Positions 1 to 5,620 of a stretch of 9,893 nucleotides of DNA are shown here, piece by piece (position 1 is the first letter of the stretch; the number at the start of each line of letters is the position of its first letter). The notes under the pieces are model-generated. The model was given only the letters and a program-made list of their open reading frames with translations. It searched no databases and was not told the DNA's origin. The position numbers were made by a program, and so were the translations under genes. Source of the stretch: Acidimicrobiia bacterium (GTDB lineage Bacteria > Actinomycetota > Acidimicrobiia > Acidimicrobiales > Hopanoidiivorantaceae); NCBI GenBank assembly GCA_020027305.1, contig JAHRAM010000208.1, positions 1 through 9,893 on the forward strand. The letters are read 5' to 3'.

Positions 1-1
1 T

Positions 2-1388
2 TATGCCAGAGTAGTTAATGGTTCAACAACTTCATATTACTTCTACAATTCTGCATTTGATTCCTGGGTATTAGTTGAATCAAGTGATATACCATATAGC
101 AATTTAGCAACCAGAGTTGCAACTAACGCAAACCATATTTCAAAACCAACAAACTCTTCAACCCCACCTTCAACCCCACCTACATTTACATCAGGTTCCA
201 ACAATTACTTTTCACGTTTTGAAAATGGGAGCGTTAATATATATGTTTCAATCGGGACACCTTCTAAAACTCATTACTTGGATAATTCAAATACTTGGGT
301 GCAGCCACCCGCAGGAAGCGTAGATACACCACGTGCACCAGAAACTTCAAACCGATTTGGACTAATAGGTAACACAAAACCACTAAAAAATGGTTCTGTG
401 ATTCCTGACCTACCTACAAGAACGTATTTCACTGCGCCTCAAGTCGTTTCTGGGAGCACACTAGAGACAGGAAATACAGGAACTTATGCCAGAGTAGTTA
501 ATGGTTCAACAACTTCATATTACTTCTACAATTCTGCATTTGATTCCTGGGTATTAGTTGAATCAAGTGATGTACCATATAGCAATTTAGCAACCAGAGT
601 TGCAACTAACGCAAACCATATTTCAAAACCAACAAACTCTTCAACTCCACCTTCAACCCCACCTACATTTACATCAGGCACTTATCATTACTTTTCACGT
701 TTTGAAAATGGAACCACTGCCATATATGCTTCAAATGGCACATCTTCTGAAACTGTTTATTTAAGCAATTCAAATGCTTGGACACAGCCACCAGCAGGAA
801 GTGTAAACACACCACGCTCACCAGAAACTTCAAACCGATTTGGACTAATAGGTAACACAAAACCACTAAAAAATGGTTCTGCAATTTCTAATCCACCTGA
901 AATAGATATAATATACTTTACGGCACCACAAATCACAAGTGGGAGCACATTAGAGAGAGGGAACACAGGAAATTACGCTAGAGTGCTTGTGGGACAAACA
1001 ACTTCATATTACTTTCATCATTGGGCATTTGATGCTTGGGCATTAGTTGAGTCAAGTGATATACCATATAGCAATTTAGCAACCAGAGTTGCAAACAGTG
1101 CAAGTCATGTTTCTAAACCTGGATCCTCAACCCCACCTTTAATTTCACCCACATTTCAATCAGGTGCTTACAATTACTATCTTCGTTTTTCAGAAAGTAT
1201 TATTGCCCCAGCTAGGACTAACAGGGACCTTCTATATGCGTCAAAAGGTACTATTAATTCCACTCTTAGTTTTTATTTTACACTAGGATGGTATAATTCC
1301 TGGGACTTCCCACCAGTGGAAGTTAATAATGCAGCAATTCTCCCAAGTTCTTCAAACCGATTCGGGTTAGTTGGCGTAACAAAACCAC
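2..1388 (+). repeat. Three in-frame long tandem repeats (483 and 489 bp)
   Basis: The word beginning TATGCCAGAGTAG at position 2 recurs at 485, and its diverged form TACGCTAGAGTGC recurs at 974, giving periods of 483 and 489 bp (161 and 163 codons). Copies 1 and 2 differ at only two positions over roughly their first 195 bases, then diverge strongly over about 140 bases, then are identical again for 63 bases (336-398 versus 819-881). Copy 3 is the most diverged and its frame runs into the unique C-terminal region near 1390. The array probably continues upstream of the window. Confidence 0.9.
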
Positions 1389-1912
1389 GGCTCTTTCGCC
1401 GCCGTACAATTCCTAACCCAACCGCTCCTCCTCATTGCAAGGAAGTCTTTAAAAGGCGCTCTGTCCATTATGATAGAAGCCTTACTTATTTTGATATATT
1501 CTGCATTAAGAGTATCACCGATCAAAGATATGTAAAGGTTGCTACTTCTGCTAATGGGACCGGGGATGTATACATAGCAAGTAATGCCACACGTGTTTCA
1601 GGTTGCTACGCTCAAGAGCCTTACCAACCTACTACCTATGGTGACGCCCAAAATCTTACTGTATACTGTTGGGATACTAGAACGGGTTATTCCACATCAG
1701 GTAGGAGAAATATTACGTTATCTTCTGCTTATAAAGTTTTTGAAGTGACAACTACTGGGTTTTATGATCATAGAACGCGTTCTATAGGCCCTAATAGTAC
1801 TATCTCAAGTGGTTATGTAATTAGCAAAGGGGGAGCGCGCCATAGTTGGAATGGGCGTACAACTCAGCGAGGCGCTAATTGGCAAATCCCAGTTACGACT
1901 ACTACACGATAA
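2..1912 (+). CDS. Large tandem-repeat protein, 3' part (5' end outside window)
   Basis: The reading frame is open from the left edge to the TAA at 1910-1912, so about 636 residues of a longer protein are visible; any start or signal peptide lies upstream. It consists of 161-163-residue repeats rich in Ser, Thr, Asn, Tyr and Pro, with recurring words such as SYYF, FDSWVLVESSD, PYSNLATRV, STPPSTPPTF, SNRFGLIGNTKP and PQ(V/I)xSGSTLE. Each repeat itself looks like two related halves, each beginning TY/NY, carrying a conserved Trp and ending in a KP. No Cys occurs in the repeats. The last ~175 residues differ: a basic patch (RLFRRR) followed by four Cys (HCK, FCI, GCY, YCW). Composition and disulfide-capable Cys suggest a secreted or cell-surface protein, but I recognise no family and assign no function. 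The Met at 278 is internal to a repeat and is not a credible start. Confidence is high for coding and low for role. Confidence 0.85.
   Translation, partial: YARVVNGSTTSYYFYNSAFDSWVLVESSDIPYSNLATRVATNANHISKPTNSSTPPSTPPTFTSGSNNYFSRFENGSVNIYVSIGTPSKTHYLDNSNTWVQPPAGSVDTPRAPETSNRFGLIGNTKPLKNGSVIPDLPTRTYFTAPQVVSGSTLETGNTGTYARVVNGSTTSYYFYNSAFDSWVLVESSDVPYSNLATRVATNANHISKPTNSSTPPSTPPTFTSGTYHYFSRFENGTTAIYASNGTSSETVYLSNSNAWTQPPAGSVNTPRSPETSNRFGLIGNTKPLKNGSAISNPPEIDIIYFTAPQITSGSTLERGNTGNYARVLVGQTTSYYFHHWAFDAWALVESSDIPYSNLATRVANSASHVSKPGSSTPPLISPTFQSGAYNYYLRFSESIIAPARTNRDLLYASKGTINSTLSFYFTLGWYNSWDFPPVEVNNAAILPSSSNRFGLVGVTKPRLFRRRTIPNPTAPPHCKEVFKRRSVHYDRSLTYFDIFCIKSITDQRYVKVATSANGTGDVYIASNATRVSGCYAQEPYQPTTYGDAQNLTVYCWDTRTGYSTSGRRNITLSSAYKVFEVTTTGFYDHRTRSIGPNSTISSGYVISKGGARHSWNGRTTQRGANWQIPVTTTTR
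158..181 (+). repeat. 12-bp direct duplication inside the repeat gene (STPP linker)
   Basis: TCAACCCCACCT occurs twice head to tail (158-169 and 170-181) and encodes the STPPSTPP linker between the two halves of a long repeat. The corresponding linker in copy 2 (about 641-664) keeps the duplication with one base changed, while copy 3 has a degraded version (STPPLISPTF). This is a proline-rich spacer, probably grown by slippage. Confidence 0.7.
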
Positions 1913-2197
1913 ATTTTCAAATAAATTACAAAGTTGCCAAGTTTTGTTTAAGCATTGTTTATACATCAACATAATTTCTTTGATTTAAACAGGTTCTAAA
2001 TTCACTCCATAGCTAAGTCATGAATAAGTTATAATATGGGCCATGGTTATAATTAGGCCATGAGTGACAGGCAGAGGAGAGTGGAGTTTTTAATATAAAA
2101 TCAAATGTTGCCAACACTATGCTTTCAGTCACCCACCCGCTCAAAAGCAACTTCTAGCTCACCCCACCTATATCTCCGCTAGTACCTCTCCGCAAAC
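1913..2197. other. Convergent spacer, no gene seen
   Basis: This 285-base AT-rich spacer separates the 3' ends of the repeat-protein gene and the small minus-strand gene. I see no plausible reading frame, tRNA or convincing stem plus U-tract terminator for either side. It holds a 17-18-bp tandem duplication (2028-2062) and a short palindrome TGTTG-C-CAACA (2106-2116). Confidence 0.6.
2028..2062 (+). repeat. 17-18 bp tandem duplication
   Basis: GTTATAATATGGGCCATG (2028-2045) is followed directly by GTTATAATTAGGCCATG (2046-2062). The copies share GTTATAAT and GGCCATG and differ by one base change region and a one-base deletion. The unit contains the near-palindrome ATGGGCCAT. It may be a slippage product or a paired protein-binding site. 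Confidence 0.65.
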
Positions 2198-2479
2198 TTA
2201 CTCATCCTTAATCTCTTCAAAGCTATAGCAATAGACGGTTTTTCCGCCTGAGAATTGGTCGTCAAATGGTTCGCCAAAATCATCTGCGCTGTCGCTGAGC
2301 TTATGAGCTGAGCTTGACCCGTCTTTTCTATACACTTCAATTGTGGCGCCTGGCACTACTTCATCGGCTGGCCCAGCAATCGCCCATTTGCCATTCTTAG
2401 TTTTTCGCCAACCTGGCTTTTCACTCTTGCCTTCTCCACCAGCTGGTTGTGATGTTTTTTCTGTTGTTTCGTCTTCCAT
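2198..2479 (-). CDS. Small acidic hypothetical protein (~93 aa)
   Basis: I place the start at the ATG complementary to 2477-2479, which gives 93 residues beginning MEDETTEKTSQPAGG. A purine-rich stretch (GAAAGGAAAAGAAAA) lies just upstream and can serve as ribosome binding site. The frame is open 56 codons further upstream, but that extension reads as AT-rich spacer with Lys/Asn/Ile-rich low-complexity sequence. The N-terminal ~25 residues are charged and probably disordered. Then comes a compact segment with GWRKTKNGKWAIAGP, EVVPGATIEVYRKDGS and GGKTVYCYSFEE, a pattern I associate with small beta-rich domains in actinobacterial and phage-encoded proteins (W..GP...V.PG..V.V...DG). I cannot name a family or function. 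There is no signal peptide or membrane segment, so it is probably cytoplasmic. It is transcribed divergently from the SDR gene. Confidence 0.7.
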   Translation of the reverse strand: MEDETTEKTSQPAGGEGKSEKPGWRKTKNGKWAIAGPADEVVPGATIEVYRKDGSSSAHKLSDSADDFGEPFDDQFSGGKTVYCYSFEEIKDE

Positions 2480-2535
2480 TTTTCTTTTCCTTTCTGTTTC
2501 GTTTGTTTCTAAATGTTTCAATAAATGTAGCTTAT

Positions 2536-2564
2536 TTGACATCAATTGATTATTCGCTGATATT
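2536..2564 (+). promoter_or_regulatory. Candidate sigma70-type promoter for the SDR gene
   Basis: A perfect TTGACA (2536-2541) is followed after 17 bases by GATATT (2559-2564), which matches four of six bases of TATAAT. It points toward the SDR gene and would give a leader of about 165 bases. A second perfect TTGACA lies at 2568-2573 but has no good -10 at normal spacing. This is a prediction from consensus only. Confidence 0.35.
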
Positions 2565-2721
2565 TGTTTGACAATTATTTGTATTCTGTATTTGTGTTTT
2601 GTATTTATATTTTGTGATTTCCTAATCTTACAATTAAGGGCTAACATATTTTACACATCTTATTAAACAGGAATGTCAAAAATCAGCTATTTAATAATTT
2701 AACAAACCAACATTCAATAGA

Positions 2722-2731
2722 AAGGGAAGGA
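2722..2731 (+). promoter_or_regulatory. Ribosome binding site of the SDR gene
   Basis: The purine run AAGGGAAGGA ends seven bases before the ATG at 2739. It is a good Shine-Dalgarno match and fixes this start over later in-frame Met codons. Confidence 0.7.
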
Positions 2732-2738
2732 ACAAAAG

Positions 2739-3728
2739 ATGGGAGCATTTAACGCACAATCAACGGCGGCAGAGGTGTTAGAAGGGCAAGATTTGAGCGG
2801 AAAGCGAGTTTTAATAACAGGCGCCTCTGGTGGAATCGGGTTAGAAGCTGCTAGAGCAGTTGCTTCAGCAGGTGCAAGCCTAGTGCTTGCAAATCGAGCT
2901 TCTGATAAGGCTGAAAAAGCGTTGGCTGATTTGGCGAGCAGTGTTCCAGAAGCAGACATTGAGTCGCTTGACTTAAATCTTGGTTCGCTAAAAAGTGTTC
3001 GGGCGTGTGCCGATGAATATTTGGAGAAATACGATGCCCTTCACCTGATGATTAACAATGCAGGGGTTATGGCGACTCCACTTACCCAGACTGAAGATGG
3101 GTTTGAAAGCCAGTTTGGAACAAACCACCTCGGGCATTTCGTGCTAACTTGTCGGTTAGTTCCGCTGTTGAAAGAAAGTGCCCCTGCCAGAGTTGTAAAC
3201 ATTTCTTCAGCAGCACACAGGCGAGGCGCTGTAGATATTGACGACCCCAATTTTGAAAACCGCGAATATGACAAGTGGGAATCTTATGGACAGTCAAAGA
3301 CCGCAAACGCTTTGTTTAGCCTAGAGTTGAATCGGCGGCTGGCTGATTCAGGTGTGAAATCTTATTCGGTGCATCCAGGAATGATTGCAACCGACCTTGG
3401 AAGGCACTTGGATGAAGACGACATCAAAATGATGCGCCAACGCGCCAAAGACAATTTGAAGGCAGCAGAAGCTGCTGGCAAAGAAGTTCTCGAACAAGAG
3501 CAGTGGTGGAAGACTCCTGAGCAAGGTGCTGCCACTGGTGTTTGGGCAGCCGTTGCCGAAGAGCTAGAAGACCATGGCGGGGTTTATTTAGAAGATTGCA
3601 GTGTGGCTCGTGCTAACGGAGGCGAACACGACCCGTGGGGATATGCTCCCTATGCCAAAGATGCTGACTTGGCTGCCGAACTCTGGACTCTCTCTGAAAA
3701 AATGGTTGGCGAAACCTTTGATTTCTAA
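2739..3728 (+). CDS. Short-chain dehydrogenase/reductase (retinol dehydrogenase/POR-like SDR)
   Basis: This 329-residue Rossmann-fold oxidoreductase carries the classical SDR signatures in order: cofactor loop TGASGGIG (residues 27-34), an Arg after strand 2 (ANR, residue 53) that favours NADP(H), NNAG (106-109), the catalytic Ser in NISSAAHRRG (156-157), and the YGQSK catalytic pair Tyr183/Lys187, followed by SVHPGMIATDLGRH. The NISSAAHRRG plus SYGQSKTANALF pattern is typical of the subgroup holding retinol dehydrogenases and protochlorophyllide-reductase-like SDRs, which reduce carbonyls or oxidise alcohols of lipophilic substrates. The substrate cannot be read from sequence. The length is normal for that subgroup and the frame is intact. 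It is cytosolic, with no signal or membrane segment. A strong ribosome binding site precedes it and no gene follows closely, so it is probably monocistronic. A true protochlorophyllide reductase is unlikely here. Confidence 0.92.
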   Translation: MGAFNAQSTAAEVLEGQDLSGKRVLITGASGGIGLEAARAVASAGASLVLANRASDKAEKALADLASSVPEADIESLDLNLGSLKSVRACADEYLEKYDALHLMINNAGVMATPLTQTEDGFESQFGTNHLGHFVLTCRLVPLLKESAPARVVNISSAAHRRGAVDIDDPNFENREYDKWESYGQSKTANALFSLELNRRLADSGVKSYSVHPGMIATDLGRHLDEDDIKMMRQRAKDNLKAAEAAGKEVLEQEQWWKTPEQGAATGVWAAVAEELEDHGGVYLEDCSVARANGGEHDPWGYAPYAKDADLAAELWTLSEKMVGETFDF

Positions 3729-3754
3729 CGTTTGCTAGGCAGAGCTTTTTTGTT

Positions 3755-3773
3755 TGATAGGGCTTTTCTATCA
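3755..3773 (+). terminator. Possible weak terminator after the SDR gene
   Basis: TGATAG (3755-3760) and CTATCA (3768-3773) form a perfect 6-bp stem around a 7-base loop, 27 bases after the SDR stop. There is no immediate U-tract, only GTTTTATT further down. A second 6-bp inverted repeat, GTCAGG/CCTGAC (3774-3779 and 3799-3804), follows directly. Termination is plausible but the call is weak. Confidence 0.3.
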
Positions 3774-3844
3774 GTCAGGGTTTTATTAATCGAGCCGACC
3801 TGACCTAAGAAATTTTTCTAGGGGCGAATTTATTAAATTTATTA

Positions 3845-3924
3845 AGTTATCAAGGCCATCATTTATTAAGGTTGCTATTTATTAAAGTAGCCATTTATTG
3901 AGATAGCCACATTGTTACGGGGCT
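3845..3924 (+). repeat. 16-bp tandem array, five degraded copies
   Basis: Five consecutive 16-base blocks align without gaps, starting at 3845, 3861, 3877, 3893 and 3909. The three central copies are the most alike: ATTTATTAAGGTTGCT, ATTTATTAAAGTAGCC, ATTTATTGAGATAGCC. The outer copies are diverged (AGTTATCAAGGCCATC, ACATTGTTACGGGGCT). Two further ATTTATTAA words sit just upstream at 3828 and 3837. The strict 16-base register and the lack of unique spacers mark this as a tandem array, not a CRISPR. Confidence 0.7.
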
Positions 3925-4014
3925 ACTGACAGCGCCTTATGTGTATCTTTCATTTCGTTCTGTAGCTTTTATTTTGCACTGAACGCCAAAAATTGTCACA
4001 CCCATATATTAAAA

Positions 4015-4034
4015 TTTCGCTATAGATAACGAAA
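4015..4034. promoter_or_regulatory. Inverted repeat before the R-M operon (possible operator)
   Basis: TTTCG (4015-4019) and CGAAA (4030-4034) flank CTATAGATAA, which includes the -10-like TATAGAT, ten bases before the methyltransferase ATG. A TTGTCA lies at 3993-3998, but its 22-base spacing to TATAGA is too long for a standard promoter. A dyad over a promoter would fit autoregulation by the methyltransferase, but the evidence is thin. Confidence 0.25.
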
Positions 4035-4043
4035 AACGTTTAA

Positions 4044-4901
4044 ATGCTTAAAACATTAACTACAAAAAATATGAAGACAAAGATAGATATACATCACGGC
4101 GACAGCAAGGAGCAGTTAAAACAATTGCCAAGTGCCTCAATTGATCTTGTGGTTACTTCGCCGCCTTATGCTGACCAGCGAAAAAATGTGTATGGGGGTA
4201 TCAACCCCAATGAATATGTAGATTGGTTTATGCCAATTTCAGATGAGCTTTTTAGAGTGCTTAAACCTACTGGCACTTTTATTTTGAATATCAAAGAGAA
4301 GGTGGTTAGTGGGGAACGAAGCACATACGTGATGGAGTTAATTTTGGAGATGCGGAAGCGGGGCTGGCTTTGGACTGAAGAATTTATTTGGCACAAGAAA
4401 AATTGCTACCCAGGAAAGTGGCCTAACAGGTTTCGGGATGCTTGGGAAAGACTGCTTCAGTTCAACAAACAAAAGAAGTTTAATATGTATCAAGAAGAGG
4501 TCATGGTTCCTATGGGCGACTGGGCGAAAACACGTTTAAAGAAACTTTCACCTACTGATAAAATTCGCGATATTTCAAAGGTAGGTAGCGGGTTTGGAAA
4601 AAACATTTCTAACTGGGCTAATCGAGACAAGGCATATCCATCAAATGTTTTACATCTGGCAACTGAGTGTAACAACAAAAACCACAGTGCTGCATTCCCA
4701 GAGAGTTTGCCAGAATGGTTTATCAAATTGTTTACTAAAGAAGGTGACACTGTGTTAGACCCATTTATGGGTTCAGGCACAACGTTATTTGTAGCCAATC
4801 AATTAAAAAGAAATGCAGTAGGAATAGACATCGTCAAAGAATACTGCGAAATGGTGGAGGGTCAGTTGGGAGAGAAAAAATATGAAAAAGCCAGTGCATA
4901 A
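4044..4901 (+). CDS. Type II DNA methyltransferase, beta class, probably N4-cytosine
   Basis: This 285-residue protein transfers a methyl group from S-adenosylmethionine to a base in DNA. The catalytic motif IV TSPPY is at residues 38-42, and the AdoMet-binding motif I DPFMGSGTT is at 239-247 near the C-terminus, followed by GIDI. With IV before I and a middle region (~110-200) that would hold target recognition, it fits the beta class. The SPPY form is usual for N4-cytosine enzymes, although N6-adenine cannot be excluded. It should protect host DNA against the endonuclease encoded immediately downstream, with which it overlaps by 20 bases. The first ATG has no clear Shine-Dalgarno; Met10 (ATG at 4071, MKTKIDIHHGDS) is a reasonable alternative start. 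By eye its base composition is more AT-rich than the flanking ligase gene, consistent with acquisition. The recognition sequence is unknown. Confidence 0.9.
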   Translation: MLKTLTTKNMKTKIDIHHGDSKEQLKQLPSASIDLVVTSPPYADQRKNVYGGINPNEYVDWFMPISDELFRVLKPTGTFILNIKEKVVSGERSTYVMELILEMRKRGWLWTEEFIWHKKNCYPGKWPNRFRDAWERLLQFNKQKKFNMYQEEVMVPMGDWAKTRLKKLSPTDKIRDISKVGSGFGKNISNWANRDKAYPSNVLHLATECNNKNHSAAFPESLPEWFIKLFTKEGDTVLDPFMGSGTTLFVANQLKRNAVGIDIVKEYCEMVEGQLGEKKYEKASA

Positions 4902-5619
4902 TAATGTGCAAAATGAAGTTAAAAAATATGTAGAGAAAAATATTGACAACTTTCACAAGCGACAACTTGAGAAACTGAGCAAGCTAAAACTCAAAACACT
5001 ATTAAAGCGGAAGAATCCATATCTCTTTAGGGCAAAAGATATTTCTGCCAAAGAAATGGTGGAAGGACTTCTTGTCGCCCATGCCTCTTCTAGTGAAGAA
5101 ACTACTTTTGGAGATTGGTTGGAAGAGCTCGCAATTTTTGTCAATAAAAAAGTTTATGGCGGCTGGAAATCTGGGATTGAAGGTATTGACCTTGAATTTG
5201 ATAAGAATGGCAAGAGGTGTCTTGTGGCAATTAAGTCTGGCCCGAATTGGGGCAACAGCAGTCAGATAAAGAAAATGCGTGAAAACTTCATAAAGGCAAA
5301 ACAAACTTTGCGAACCAGCAATTCTAAACTAGAAATCGTTGCCGTTAATGGTTGTTGCTATGGGCGAAATCGCAAGCCAGATAAAGGTGACTATTTTAAA
5401 TATTGTGGCAAAGATTTTTGGGAGTTCATTTCTGGTGACAGTGAACTATTTGTGAAAATAATTCAGCCATTGGGGCATCGTGCGAAAGAGGAAAATGAAA
5501 CGTTTAAAAAATCCTATAAGAAAGTAGCCGATGGATTCACAAAAGAATTTAAAAAAGAATTTTGTTTTTCAAATGGGGGAATTGATTGGGAAAAGTTAAT
5601 TCGGTTTAACTCTGAATAG
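4882..5619 (+). CDS. Type II restriction endonuclease, PmeII/EcoO109I-like
   Basis: This 245-residue protein starts inside the methyltransferase gene, with GGGAGAG (4868-4874) as ribosome binding site seven bases before its ATG. That implies co-transcription and probably translational coupling. The words LKRKNPYLFRAK (41-52), EETTFGDWLEELAIFVN (72-88), YGGWKSGIEGIDLEF (92-106) and IKSGPNWGNSSQI (117-129) match my memory of PmeII-family type II endonucleases, which belong to the PD-(D/E)xK nuclease fold. Candidate catalytic residues are Asp103 and Lys118, with Glu73, Glu81 or Glu105 completing metal binding. The usual acidic residue two before the Lys is Ala116 here, so the active site may be a variant. 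It would cleave unmethylated DNA at the site its partner modifies. The frame is intact. The specificity cannot be read from sequence. Its stop is one base from the convergent ligase stop. Confidence 0.85.
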   Translation: MKKPVHNNVQNEVKKYVEKNIDNFHKRQLEKLSKLKLKTLLKRKNPYLFRAKDISAKEMVEGLLVAHASSSEETTFGDWLEELAIFVNKKVYGGWKSGIEGIDLEFDKNGKRCLVAIKSGPNWGNSSQIKKMRENFIKAKQTLRTSNSKLEIVAVNGCCYGRNRKPDKGDYFKYCGKDFWEFISGDSELFVKIIQPLGHRAKEENETFKKSYKKVADGFTKEFKKEFCFSNGGIDWEKLIRFNSE

Positions 5620-5620
5620 G

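Larger units (their letters stand above)
3729..4043. other. AT-rich spacer with tandem array, no gene seen
   Basis: This 315-base spacer lies between the SDR gene and the methyltransferase. It contains a weak hairpin after the SDR stop, a 16-bp tandem array (3845-3924) and a small inverted repeat just before the methyltransferase start. I found no credible small reading frame or tRNA. Confidence 0.6.

Noticed and set aside
117..323. Small alternative-frame protein (68 aa) within the repeat gene
   Set aside because: It lies in another frame of the long open repeat gene, is His/Gln-rich as expected from out-of-frame reading of the repeats, and has no ribosome binding site.
669..966. Antisense reading frames opposite the repeat gene
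   Set aside because: They mirror the strongly supported plus-strand repeat protein, have no ribosome binding site and no recognisable protein features.
2106..2116. TGTTG-C-CAACA palindrome as terminator or operator
   Set aside because: The single-base centre cannot form an RNA hairpin, there is no U-tract, and a lone 11-base palindrome is too common in AT-rich spacer to claim a function.
2480..2647. Longer N-terminal extension of the small minus-strand protein (start at 2647)
   Set aside because: The extension is AT-rich low-complexity sequence over the likely promoter spacer, while the ATG at 2477-2479 has a purine-rich ribosome binding site and begins a normal-looking protein.
3041..3306. 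Antisense reading frames within the SDR gene
   Set aside because: The SDR frame contains every family motif in order; the opposite-strand frames are by-products of its codon use.
2739..3728. True light-dependent protochlorophyllide reductase
   Set aside because: The sequence shares the SDR subgroup pattern, but no chlorophyll-biosynthesis genes are present and this pattern is common in general retinol-dehydrogenase-like SDRs of non-phototrophs.
3845..3924. CRISPR array
   Set aside because: Units are contiguous with no unique spacers, only 16 bases long, and there are no cas genes nearby. The 20-bp arrays at 8531-8610 and 9661-9760 fail for the same reasons.
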